Of a DNA stretch of 64,000 bases, positions 24,300 to 35,264 are shown piece after piece. The DNA lies in NCBI GenBank assembly GCA_945643635.1, contig CALZFC010000017.1, positions 1,605,501 to 1,669,500 on the forward strand, written 5' to 3'. This DNA is from Allodiplogaster sudhausi. Lineage: Eukaryota > Nematoda > Chromadorea > Rhabditida > Diplogasteridae. The translations under genes and the position numbers were made by a program. The notes beneath the pieces are model-generated. The model had not been told where the DNA came from, did not search any database, and worked only from the letters and a program-made list of their open reading frames with translations. The first letter of the stretch is position 1. Every line of letters begins with the position of its first letter.

Positions 24300-24690
24300 G
24301 ATTTACGCTCGTTTGCCAGCACATTGTCTTGTGTGGATGATGCAAGAAAGAATGCAACGAGCATTTCATTTTTAACACTCCGCTAGTTCAACCCATAAAC
24401 CGTTATCGATGCAAACCCGTGTGTGTGCGGAGTGTCAACAGAACGGAGAAAGCATTCTTGTCTTCTTCGCTAGCTAATCTGTTTTGACATCTGTTTTGAC
24501 ACCTCTCACCAGTGCTTCATTGACATTTTTTTTTGTACGGCAGTATTATTGTATGCAATAAAATATTTGCAAACGTTGCGATTTGTTTTAAAATAGGATA
24601 GCTGTGGAAAAAAACGATGCATTTATAGGCTTGAGCAGAATTCGAGAGTCATGAGCGACGATCTTCCTTTCATCAGGTTATTTAAGTTAA
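24300..24690. repeat. Dispersed repeat, copy 1
   Basis: Shares with 34310-34675 a run of landmarks in order: ACGGAG-AAGC, CTGTTTT, ACCTCTCACC-GTGCTTCAT, GCA-TAAAATATTT, GAGCAGAATT-GAG, GTCATGAGCGAC and CTTTCATCAGGTTA. About 370 bp, diverged, same orientation. No coding capacity is evident. Confidence 0.6.
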
Positions 24691-26457
24691 TATGCAAATA
24701 GTTGGTTTGATTATGTAAAGGGGACTTGTAATCTGATGCTAGTATTTCTCTGTCTCTCCTTCCTTTCGTCGCCCTCCCACTCGTTTACGACAATCCTCTG
24801 AGGACACCGTTTCCTCTGGCGCATTCTCTTCCTCCCCACTTTCTAATCGTCGAATAACAGTTGCTTTTGCTAATAAACTGACACGTGGCAGATAAGAAAT
24901 TTGAGAGAACTGATGTGTATTGACTGTTGCAGAGTTAGTGGGAGATAGTTCTGATATAAATATTCAAAATCAACTGGACATAAAAAATAAAATTTAAAAA
25001 AAACTTTTTTATAGTGGATTAGTCATTTAATAAACTCGTTGAGTAGTCATTTTGCGAAATAAGTCTGCTGAAGTTGTTATGCATTCTGATACTTTTCTGA
25101 TCTTTCGTACCCATCTTAAAACCCATCTGTCTCAATCTTTCTCTTTCTCCCTCAATCTCTCTATCTCTACACCTCTCTTCGTCTCTCTCTTTATCTCCAC
25201 CTTTCTTTCTCTCTCTCTCGCTCTTTCTCTCTCTCTCTACTTCTGCATCTCTCTATGTCTCTCTTTTTTCTGTCTTTCTCGCTTACACTCTCGCACAATA
25301 GCTAAACGCGGCCAGCTGAGTGGTTCGTTCGGCAGAGGCGGAACGGGCAGTCCGCCATTCCAAAAACACGGAAAACATCAATTCGCCAAATATGCACGGA
25401 GCACATAAAGAGCTACTGTGTATCATCACATCAAAGACACGTTTTGGAAACAGCATGGGGAGAGAGAGTGAGAGAGTATGAGAGGGTGAGAGAGTTTGAG
25501 AGAGTGAGAGAGTATGAGAGAGTGAGGCAGAAGGAAACATAGAGAGTGTGAGTAATCTAACCATAAGAGAGAGAGAGAGAGAGGGAACGAGAGAGAGAGG
25601 GACAGCGAGAGAGAAGAGAACAAAAGAGAGCACGACAGAGAGCTAAAAAACGCGAGGAAGCGAAAGAGATTAGAGAACAGTGTTGAAAGGAGACGCAGAG
25701 AAAGGAGTTGGCCGAGTACTCCACAGCGCATGACAATGAGTAGGAAGAGAAGAGAACTAACTTGTCTTCTCCACTTTCGGTTCGAGAGCCCAGCCTCTTT
25801 TTGACCGCTCTTTCATACGTGTTCTGTCCGATTTTTAAAGAAGGTCCAATACACCTAAAGTTTGTCAACTTTTTAAATTCTCAGACCATTTTGCTGGCCA
25901 CATAAAAATCCGCCATTCGATGAAAAAAAACTGCTAATGATGAGCGAAAAATTTGTTTAAACTTGAATTGTTTTAGTTTTTTAATGGTTGTCTTTCTTTA
26001 AGTCCTCGTGGAAACGAATTTTTTTAATTGTACTATACCAACGATTAAGTATTATTGTGTTTGTATATGAATATAATTGCTGATCGTCTGTCAACAAACG
26101 ATAGCAGAGAGCACAAATTAGTGATTGTGAGTGTGCCTGTGAAAGCGGGGGCGAGAGAGAATGAGCCGATGAAAGAGTGGGGCATCTCAATATCTCCCTC
26201 TATTTGGCGCGACAATTAAATCGACAAGAGAAACCATTCTCCTTTCGTAGAGTATCTTCATAAAGTTCCATTGACTCGAAGGTGTTCATCAATTCTGTGC
26301 TGGAGTAAATATTTCTCTTTGATACTTGATCCACCGACATGATTGATAAAATTGTTGTTGATGATTTTTTTTTATTCTTGTTAAACGAATAATTAATTCC
26401 GGAAAAAATAAGCAAAGTAAATCGCTTTTTTTTTGCAGAAGTCAAACGCGCCCGGAA
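24691..26457. repeat. Intergenic with CT tract (25135-25280) and GA tract (25450-25640)
   Basis: Two purine/pyrimidine low-complexity blocks of opposite strand sense flank ~170 bp of ordinary sequence, so single strands could fold together. A frame at 25302-25408 (GQLSGSFGRGGTGSPPF) is open but lacks supporting context. Otherwise no gene is seen. A TTTTTTTTGCAG acceptor ends at 26438, just before the SLC17 gene. Confidence 0.45.
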
Positions 26458-27171
26458 ATGGGGTGTTCCATCGTGCGATTTTTGGTGAGTGTGTTCAAAT
26501 ATACAGATCGTTGCAATTATGTAAACAGTATCCCATTGAGAGCAGTAAAGAGCGAACACGGAAGAATAACAGAATGATCTCATAGCACATACCAGAAAGA
26601 ATGGCAAACCGAGTTCAGAGGTCCTCCTCGCACTTCAAAAGCAGCGCCGCTTTTTTCCAGCACAAACAGATAGACAACACGTAGACTTTTCCGATGTACA
26701 TATGCATACAGACCAATATCCGTTCAAGGTGATGTCAACATCAAGAACAATCTAAGAGCTCATCGAACACTAAGCGGCAATAACAAGCTTATGTATACAA
26801 ACAGAAGAATGCACATTTCTTGCCAAAAAAGAGACAAATAAAGTATCAAATGTGCGTATAGAATATGGCTAATTAGAACCTTCTTTTAGAACCAATTAAA
26901 TTTAAAAATTTTAGTATGGAAAATTGTTAATATCCTAATTCAATTCAATTAATAAAAATAATTAATTAATTAATAAAAAAAAACAACAGATCTTGGCCTC
27001 GTCGGTCGCGTGCATCGCGGCGATCCTCGCGAACATGCAGGCGTACAACTTCACGAAGATCTGCTTCGACCCGGCCGAGGAGGGAGTCAATCGAACGACA
27101 CGACTCAGAGGTACGAAGGGAAGAGAGAAAGAGTGCGAGAGAAGGAGAAAGAGAGAGAGGGAGGGAGGGAG

Positions 27172-27209
<38 letters not shown>

Positions 27210-27264
27210 CTGGGAGATAGAGACCGAAATTCAGAATTGTGTAGGAGAGTGAGAAGATTGAGAA

Positions 27265-27306
<42 letters not shown>

Positions 27307-29046
27307 AAGAAACGTCTTTAAAATATGCTCTGCTCTCTCAGCAGATCAGTTCTTCGGTCCTTTTGGCAAATATTAACTAAAATATCCCTTTAAGGTAATT
27401 CTTACAGTACTCGTTTACCTCATACCGTATCATCCCCTCTTTTTCCCGTCTAGAACACTTCTCCAAGATCGAGCAGTCCGCCCTGCAGGCGGGCATCGCG
27501 ATCGGCGCACTCACCGGCTCGGGCCCGTACGCGCTGCTCTTCCAGAGATACTCAAGGAGACTCGTATTCGCATCCGCAGGCATCATCTCCATTGGTGAGT
27601 GTGAGGATGAGAGGGAGAGAAAGAGAGAGAGTGAGCGAGAAATAGTTAGAGAGTGTGAGGTTTAGAGGGAGAGTGTGAGCCTGAGAGGGAGATAGGGAGG
27701 GAGAGTAAGTGATGTTGAGCGTGAGCGAGAGAAAGTGAGAGTGTGAGGTTGAAAGAGAGAGAGTGAGAGAGAGTAGATACAATTGATCCTCTTTCTACAG
27801 TAATGACAGCGTTGATTCCACTCGCGGTAGCCCATGGCTTCTGGCCCTTCTTCTTCGTGCGAATCATAGAGGTTTGCTTTTATTCATTTGTTCTAGTTCA
27901 TTTGAGGTTTAGAGGGAGAGTGTGAGCCTGAGAGGGAGAATCACATTCAAAATAGTACCACTCATTCTAATTTTACTCCCCCCCTCTAATTGTGTCGCGT
28001 TTAATTGCTTTTATCTCACTATTAGCAATTTAGAAGAGGAAAGTATTTTAAAAAGCTTACTTACAATTGATCAAAGCATTAGTTACATATTATGACTCTC
28101 TTTGAATAGGTACATATACCGTATTTTTTCTATTAATGCCCCTCCCTCTATTAGAACCCCCCCCCCCCCTCCAATAGTGCCCACCTAATAGCCAAAGACC
28201 TCGTCTCGAGACGTACCTCGAGTGAATCCTGGAGGCATGGGATGCTCTTCCCAATGAACTGCTTCCAAATTCATTCAGAATCTATTATAAAACGGATATT
28301 CCAGTGATGATTCCATTGAATCAAAGCAATAAATATCTCTTTTAAAGAATAAAATGTTGTCTGCAAACTTTTAGTCAATCACATTCAAAAATAGTACCCC
28401 CCCCCCCTCCCTCTAATAGAACCCCCTCCCTCCTCTAATAGTGCCCCCTCTCTCGCAAGGGCATTGAAAAATAGTACCATCGGGGGCACTTATTGGGAAA
28501 ATACGGTAAGTAAACGCACACATGGGGCTTAACTCATGTGAAAGGGCTATGAAAAAAATTTCATTTAGGCAACGGGCCAGTTCCCTGTTTCGTCATTTAC
28601 TGCAGTATCTCCATTGCTGTTCAGGGCATCGGCTTCTCGTCGACCTTTGCAATGATGGGCGCCGTGACTTCGGATTGGGCGCCGCTGGCAGAGAACGGCT
28701 TCTTCCTTGCCGTGCTCACTGGCTCCGGCCATCTCGCGAATGTCATCACTTCTCCGATTGCTGGTACGGTATCAGTCTCTCTCTCACTGTCTGTCAGATG
28801 CTCTCTCTCTCTGTCTCTCTCTCTCCCTCTCTTTAGCGGTCTCTCTCTCTCGCATCCTAATCTCTCCCTACTCAGGCGCCATCTGCTCGTCCTCGCTTGG
28901 CTGGCCTGCCGTCTTCTACAGCTTCTCGGCCGTCGCAGCGGTCATCTTCATCTTTTGGTTCTTGTTGTTTAGGTAGGATCATGCCTCTCTCGTTCTCTCT
29001 CTCGCTCCCTTCCACTATTTCTGTCACCAAACCCCTTTTTTCTGGT

Positions 29047-29086
<40 letters not shown>

Positions 29087-31417
29087 AGACACACCAGACG
29101 AGCACTCAATGGTCGGGCATTCCGAACTGCAGCGCATCAATCGTGGCAAGACTCGAGACGTATGGCAAATACATATACCGTATTTTCTCTATTAGTACCC
29201 CCGGGGGTTCTATTTTTCAATACCCTTGCGGGAGGGGGGCACTATTAGAGGGAGGGGTTCTATTAGAGGGAGGGGTACTATTTTTCAATGTGAGTCACTC
29301 AATGTTTAATAGCAACATTTTATTCCCAAAAAAAGAAGAATCGTAGTCCGAATTCAATGGAATCATCACTGGAATATACGTTTTACAACAGATTTATCAT
29401 GAATTTGGCATTAGTTCATTGGTAAGAGCTCCCCATGCCTCCAGGAGGACTATTGGGGGGGGGGGGGGTACAATTGGAGGGGGGGTTCTACTAGAGGGAG
29501 GGGTTCTATTTTTCAATGGCATTTTCAGAGGGGGGTACTATTAGAGGGGGGGGGGGGGTTCTAATAAAGGGGGGTACTAATAGAGAAAATACGGTATCCT
29601 TCTCCCAGAATCAAATAATATTATGTCAACAACCAATCAATATTCGATCAGCAATCAATTCATCAATTACTGTCAATAATTAATGAATACTAAATCATTA
29701 AGCAATCAATAAAAAAAAATCATCAATAAAAACAACTAATCAAAGATCACTCGATATCTCACCCGTTCATTGTGAGGTGGAGCGCCACGAAGTGCCCTAT
29801 TCTGCTATCTTCCACTCCAAGTGCGTCTGGGGCTGCTGGATTGCGGCGTTCGGCGATCTCATCGCGACGCAGGTATTTCGGTTTTTTTTAAGAACACAAA
29901 AGAAAAAAATTGACTGAATATCATTTATCAACTATACTATAAAGTATAGTATAAAAAATATTCACTCTACAATACTTTTTAGTATTTCTAATGATAATAT
30001 TCGAAAACAAAATGGTCCAGTATTTTACAAAAGCCACCCTTTATCTACTTTTTCAGTACATTGCCATGTACAATCCAGTCTTCATGAACAGCTTCCTACA
30101 ATTCTCTGTCTTCACGACAGGTTTCTCTCACCCTCCCTTTTTACCTGTTCGGAACTTTGCCAAAAAATAGGAAATATTTTTTCCTAGTTTCTTTTTCTTT
30201 GTTTCGTTTGCGACTTTGGAACTTCTGTTTTTCAGGTTTCCTAGCGTCCTTTCCAACTATCGCACAGTATTGCTTCAAGGTGGTCGCCGGCATTCTCTCT
30301 GACGTCCTGAAGTGAGTTGTACATTTTAATATGTTGAAATGCAAAATAAAATTGATTTTTTTCCGTTAAATAAACAAGAAAGGATACTGTATTTTTGTCT
30401 TCCTTAATTAATCTTAATTAATCATTGTAAGAAACATGTCTAAATTTATTTTTAAAGATAAAATTTCAAAAATAACACAAATTGTAAGATGCACGAGCGA
30501 GACGTGGAAGGTGCGTCTATTCGACTCGTTCGCTCTCGGCGGCTCCGGCCTGCTCTTCCTCGTCATCGCGTGGATCCCACGCGAGAGCACCATCCTTGCT
30601 ATCGTCATCCTGGCAAGTTCAAAGATCAAAGATCAAAGATCAAAGATCACAGTTCGAAGATCAAATACTTATAAAACTGTACATCATTAGGTGCTCGCCA
30701 TGGGCGTCCTCGGCACACACTCGGCCGGCTTCAACAAGTGCGCGACGCTCCACAGTCGACAGCACTCGCACTTTGTGATGGCAATGGTCAGTCGGGTGAA
30801 AAGCTAGCGAGATGTGGATGGCTCCTTTAACCATATTTTGACACTAAAAACGTGATCCAGAACACGTTCTAAAACAACTTCCTTGGTTCTTCTCAATGCA
30901 TCTCGTCCTACAAATGTGTTCAGATTGTCAACATTTGGGCCATCTGCATTCTGATTGAGCCCTTTGTTGCGGACACCATTCTTCAGGACAACACCAGGTA
31001 AAGAAAGAGACGGAAATGTATTTACGCACGCGTCACTTTTTATTAATTTACATACAAAAAAGAATCTCAAGAAGCGAAACGCAACATGCGCATATGGTAT
31101 AATGTCATGATTCGAGCACTCCCCCAAGTACCGTACAGTAGTACTTGTGCTTGCATCTAATCAAATATTACATGATATACTATTTTTCCTCATATCATTT
31201 TTTTTCTATGAATTAATAAATATGGAAATACCGTGTTCCCCCATTGAGCGCGCCCTCATGGCGCATTCTCTTCATTGGCCACGGCATTCTGCTGCTCCTG
31301 TCGAACGCCGTCTTCGTCGCGTCGGCGGACGCGAGACCGGCAACGTGGACCGTGCCGCCCAAGCAACTCCGCTCCAACTACTCGGCCGGCAATGTTGTTA
31401 CCGCGACCGTAAATTAG
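26458..31417 (+). CDS. SLC17-type MFS anion transporter (sialin/VGLUT/Na-Pi-like)
   Basis: 455 aa from 14 exons: 26458-26484, 26990-27110, 27454-27594, 27801-27871, 28625-28763, 28876-28972, 29087-29159, 29777-29872, 30057-30120, 30236-30311, 30489-30612, 30691-30786, 30924-30997, 31249-31417; the phases add up exactly. It is a 12-TM transporter moving organic or phosphate anions across vesicle or plasma membranes. Family marks: glycosylatable loop NRTTRLRE after TM1, FFFVRIIEGIGFS, LGWPAVFYSFSAVAAVIF, DTPDEHSMV-SELQRI before TM7, QYIAMYNPVF and ILSDVLK. The C-terminal stretch TWTVPPKQLR closes the protein. A splice acceptor lies 19 nt before the ATG (possible trans-splicing). Intron 11 has a GC donor (TG|GCAAGT). 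Introns 4 and 7 hold MITEs. The substrate cannot be told from sequence. Confidence 0.92.
27110..27305. repeat. (GA)n tracts in SLC17 intron 2
   Basis: Purine-rich block with pure GA runs near 27172-27206 and 27269-27303. A second looser GA-rich block fills intron 3 (27600-27775). Confidence 0.85.
28117..28508. mobile_element. MITE (TACCGTATTTT family) in SLC17 intron 4
   Basis: Begins TACCGTATTTTTTCTATTAA and ends with the inverse (GGGAAAATACGGTA), bounded by TA on both sides as for Tc1/mariner-like target sites. Inside are C-rich runs separated by TCTAATAG steps and a core (GAATCCTGGAGGCATGGGAT, AAACGGATATTCCAGTGATG) shared with 29176-29596 in inverse orientation. There is no transposase. 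Confidence 0.75.
29176..29596. mobile_element. MITE (TACCGTATTTT family) in SLC17 intron 7
   Basis: Terminal inverted repeats start TACCGTATTTTCTCTATTAG and end CTAATAGAGAAAATACGGTA, with TA boundaries. Arms contain G-runs of up to 13 bases at ~29458-29468 and ~29547-29559 that could form G-quadruplexes. The core matches the intron-4 copy in reverse. Confidence 0.8.
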
Positions 31418-32585
31418 AATTCATGAGGATGACTTTTCAAATTTCGCCCTATTCTCCTTTAATAAGATGTGATAAGTCGCATTAGGTGAAAGATTCTAAA
31501 GAGAATATTCATTTTAACTCCCTGCATATCCATTCACATACATATTATGTATTTGAAGAAAGCACTCTTAATGCTAACAGTGAGGACAGAGAAAAATGCG
31601 GTATTGTTTGTGAGTATGCCTTTGTACATTTGTATATGCATATCCATTTTCTGACAAATCTTTTCATAAATGTTACCTATCAAATATAAAAAAACACATT
31701 TCGCGTAACGGCCATAGTGTACGCTTAAAATCAAATGGATGCCTCACTAACGAAAATCAATATAAAATCGCCTGGGGCTTAGCTAAAAGTAAAAATGGTT
31801 ATGATATTTTCTCGATTTGGACTATCGATCTGGACAGGTGCGATCAAAATCCGCCGGGTTATGCTTAGGTGTTTCCCTTGTAAATAAACGACTCAAAACT
31901 GATGGCATTACTTGAACTTGGATTCTTTTTGGAAAGTGTTTGTGTTTTGCGCATTTATTGAGCAGGCACCAAGAGCTATGGTTATCTATAAAAATAAACT
32001 ATTTTTTAGTTCGTGAAAACAATTTAGGTTCCAAAAATCTCGCGTTTCTAAAAATCGATATGTCATTCTCAATGAATGAAAAAAAATGGGCACAAAGGCT
32101 GCCGGATCTGCATCATTCGGTAATTACAAGTATATTTATAACAAATATATATTTATTATAAATATAGGATTATTTAAATTGCAAACCGATGGATAAGTAA
32201 AGCCGTTAGGATAAACAAAAACCTTCGCTAAAGGGTGTTCTTTTTTGGGCATTGTATTTTTTTGATAAGTCGGAAGAGAAAAGGCAAGGAGTGGAGCTTC
32301 GTTTCCTTAAAATTGAGCATCATATGGAGCTGGCGGCAAATGATCAGTAGCACATGGAAAAGCAAACGAGAATAGTTGAAATGCTGCTTTAATACACAAA
32401 TATTAACTGGACATCTTACTAATAATAAAGCGCTAAGAGTCGGTATGTAACAGTTTTCTTCTGGAACCTTCCATGCTCCTCCCTTGAGGTATCCAAATTG
32501 TAAAATCACAAAGAACGTTGCGACTTTCATACCACTACAAACGTGGTGACTTCTGCACCTGAGGCGGACTTCTGCACATGCTTTT
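31418..32585. other. Intergenic after SLC17
   Basis: 31418-31580 is the 3' UTR-like region whose relatives appear inside the palindrome arms. 31690-32110 has scattered similarity to palindrome-flank DNA (TCTCGCGTTTCTAAA-ATCGATATGTC, also near 60090). No exon or RNA gene is supported. Confidence 0.4.
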
Positions 32586-33720
32586 GAACATGCTGGAAGG
32601 TTCTAGAAGAGCCCGAGTTTGGCCCCGGGGAGTGGAATTTTTCAGAACATTCCGGAAAGGGCCAAAGTCTGCCCCCGATTCTGGGAACTTTCATGAAAGT
32701 TCTAGAAGTGGCTGCCCCGGGACGTGGAATTTTTTCCAGAACATTCCGGAAGGGACCAACGCCTGCCCCCGGTCCTTGGAATATTCCAGAAGGTTAAAAA
32801 GGCGCCGAGTTTGGCCCCGGTACGTGAAACTTTTCCAGAACATTCCGGAAGGGGTCAACTCCTGCCCCCGGTCCTTGGAACATTCCAGAAGGTTCCAGAA
32901 GAGGCCGAGTTTGGCCCCAGGACATGGAATTTTCCAGAAAATTCCGGAAGGAGACAACTTCTGCCAACGATACTGGGGACGTTCCAGAAAATTCCAAAAG
33001 GGGCCAAGTTCGACCCCGGGACGTGGAATTTTCCAGAACATTCCGGAAGGTTCCAACGTCTGCCAACGATACTGGGGACGTTCCAGAAAATTCCAGAAAG
33101 GGCCAAGTTCGACCCCGGGATGTGGAATTTTCCAGAACATTCCGGAAGGTGCCAACGTCTGCCCCGGTCCTTGGAACATTCTAGAAGGTTAAAAAGGCGC
33201 CGAGTTTGGCCCCAGGACATGGAATTTTCCAGAAAATTCCGGAAGGAGACAACTTCTGCCCCCGATACTGGGGACGTTCCAGAAAATTCCAGAAGGGGCC
33301 AAGTTCGGCCCCGGGACATGAAATTTTCAGGAACATTCCGGAAGGGGTCAACGCCTGTCCCCGGTCCGGAACATTCCAGAAGGTTCCAGAAGTGGCTGAG
33401 TTTGGCCCCGGGACATGGAATTTTCCAGAAAATTCCGGAAGGGGACAACTTTTGCCCCCGATACTGGGGACGTTCCAGAATGTTCCAGAAGAGGCCAAGT
33501 TTTGCCCCGGGACGTGGAATTTTTCTAGAATATTCCGGAAGGTGATAACGTCTGCCCCCGATACTGGGGACGATCTAGAAAGTTCCAGAAGGAGCCAAGA
33601 TCGGCCCCGGGATATGGAATTTTCAAGAACATTCCGGAAGGGTTTAACGCCTGCCCCCGGTCATTGGAATATTCCAGATGGTTCTGAAAGAGGCGGAGTC
33701 TGCTCTGGGACGTGGAATTA
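32586..33720. repeat. Satellite of ~11 x 98 bp made of heat-shock elements
   Basis: About eleven tandem units of 94-100 bp. Each unit has two clusters of alternating GAA/TTC pentamers in exact 5-bp register: cluster 1 GGAATTTTCCAGAACATTCC followed by GGAAGG (five pentamers), and cluster 2 GTTCCAGAAAATTCCAGAAG or a GGAACATTCCAGAAGGTTCC variant (four to five). The perfect metazoan HSF site is nTTCnnGAAnnTTCn, so each unit offers several overlapping sites and the array roughly one hundred pentamers. Spacers are GC-rich (GGCCCCGGGAC, CTGCCCCCGGTCC). Long frames stay open in several frames on both strands because the unit lacks stops; I do not regard them as genes. It lies between SLC17 (ends 31417) and a GPCR (starts 36476). 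Confidence 0.9.
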
Positions 33721-34309
33721 TCTAAATCATGCGGAAGGATCTCAGAGCGACATTTGAAAAAAAGGAGCTACATACGTCTAACAGTATATTCCGTTCCTCC
33801 TGGAACTGTTCCGAAGGGTGCCTGGATTTTTCCAGAAGCATCCCAAAGTATACTACTTCTCCCTTCGAAAATATGGAATACCCAATATCTACCGAACAAA
33901 TGGTCCTTTCTATAAATTTAAAGGAAAGGTTATATATCTTAAACAATATCAGGAAAAGTATTGAATATTACGAAAAGTGGTTAATTTTTGTCGCCGGCCC
34001 TGATCTTTTCAAAACCGACTCTTTGACAATTTTATTGTGCGTTGCTTCCTGCATAATGCATATATCTTCTCTTTCTAGCAAACATATATTTTGCGCTCTC
34101 AGGTATCGTAAGAAAAGTTCGATAGCGAGGCCGCGAAGCGGCCGAGCAACCAGCCGGTTAAGCGCGCGCGAACCGGCTGGTAACATCATATTTTGCAAAT
34201 ATATTAAAAAGAAGAAGAAGAAAAAATAACTATACAAATAAAAGCGAAAATATAGAAATGAAAAGAACATGATCCACGTTTGTTGCTCTGTTGTGTGTGT
34301 GTTTAAGAC
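33721..34309. other. Satellite edge and unannotated DNA
   Basis: Up to ~33850 isolated HSE-like pieces remain (TTCCTCCTGGAACTGTTCCG, TTTTCCAGAAGC). 34125-34190 holds a GC-rich palindromic stretch (ACCAGCCGGTTAAGCGCGCG then GAACCGGCTGGT). No gene is supported. Confidence 0.4.
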
Positions 34310-34675
34310 ACAAGAGAGAATGCATTTTGTGTGGCGAGAATGCAAGGAGTCCCATATCGATTCAAATACGTGCGTGCTACCGGAGAGTAAATATAGAACG
34401 GAGCAAGCCCTTCCTGTTTTCGCTGGCTACATACTCTATTAACTCCTCTCACCTGTGCTTCATGGATACATTGCAAGCCGTTATTTAAAAAATACTTCCT
34501 TCTTTCCGCTTTCCTTGTTATTTCTATGCATTAAAATATTTATGTCATCGTGGCGATTTATTCTCAATGAAAGGCTATAGACTAAAGTAATTCATTTGCA
34601 GCCTGAGCAGAATTGGAGAAGCGTGTGAGTCATGAGCGACACTCTACCTTTCATCAGGTTACTGAAGTAGTCGCT
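34310..34675. repeat. Dispersed repeat, copy 2
   Basis: Partner of the block at 24300-24690, same orientation, sharing CCTCTCACC, GTGCTTCAT, AAAATATTTATG, GAGCAGAATTGGAG and CATGAGCGACACTC. No coding content. Confidence 0.6.
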
Positions 34676-34852
34676 TCGTCTACAACACAGAAAAAGTGTT
34701 ATACACCAAATGTTTTATTTAAAAAAATTGTTTCGCTGTAAGTGACCAAGTGCTAGATTTGGCAAAGATATGGAGGTTTCCTCAAAATTTTCCTCAAAAA
34801 CTTCCTCAAAAACAGACGTAGAAAACAATTGAGGTCTGGACCCTGTCACCGA

Positions 34853-35264
34853 CAGAGGTATCAACGGGCCCAACATTTTTGGGCCGGCCCGGCCCGCCGG
34901 GCCCAAGGTCTGTGCCGGCCCGGCCCGAGCGATTTCCGGGAATTTTGGGCCCGGCCCGCTCCGTGGGCCCGTTTGAGCCCGATTTTCAAAAATTCTGGAG
35001 GAAAAGTCCGACGGCTAAAGAATATTTTGAATTTCAAAATTTTTCATGTTCATGCTATGTATATTCATTTTAATGCATAGTAGAAAACGTTTTAGGAGAA
35101 AAATGAACAAATGAAGAAAGTTTTGCACTTAAAAGTGCCACCAGTCGTCTTGACTGGACGACATCGTGTGCTTATCGGGCCCAAACGGGCGCTGCGGGCC
35201 GGCCCAACTTTTTTGGGCCCGGCCCGGGGCCCTGGGAAGTTGGGCCGGGCCGTTGACACCTCTG
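34853..35264. mobile_element. hAT-like MITE, GC-rich termini, 8-bp target duplication
   Basis: Starts CAGAGGTATCAACGGGCC and ends with the inverse (GGGCCGTTGACACCTCTG). Flanks GTCACCGA / GTCATCGA match at 7 of 8 positions, the target-site length of the hAT superfamily. Both ends continue as GGGCCGGCCC-rich arms able to fold strongly. The middle is AT-rich and non-coding. Confidence 0.8.

Noticed and set aside
26200..26340. 46-codon minus-strand ORF (MSVDQVSKRNIYS...)
   Set aside because: Acceptable composition but no signal, splice, promoter or homology support; not called.
32578..33757. Open frames of 160-270 codons with repeated FPENSGR / LLPPILGTFQ-like peptides
   Set aside because: They coincide with the HSE satellite; several frames on both strands are open at once because the ~98-bp unit has few stops. 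No start context, splice pattern or domain.
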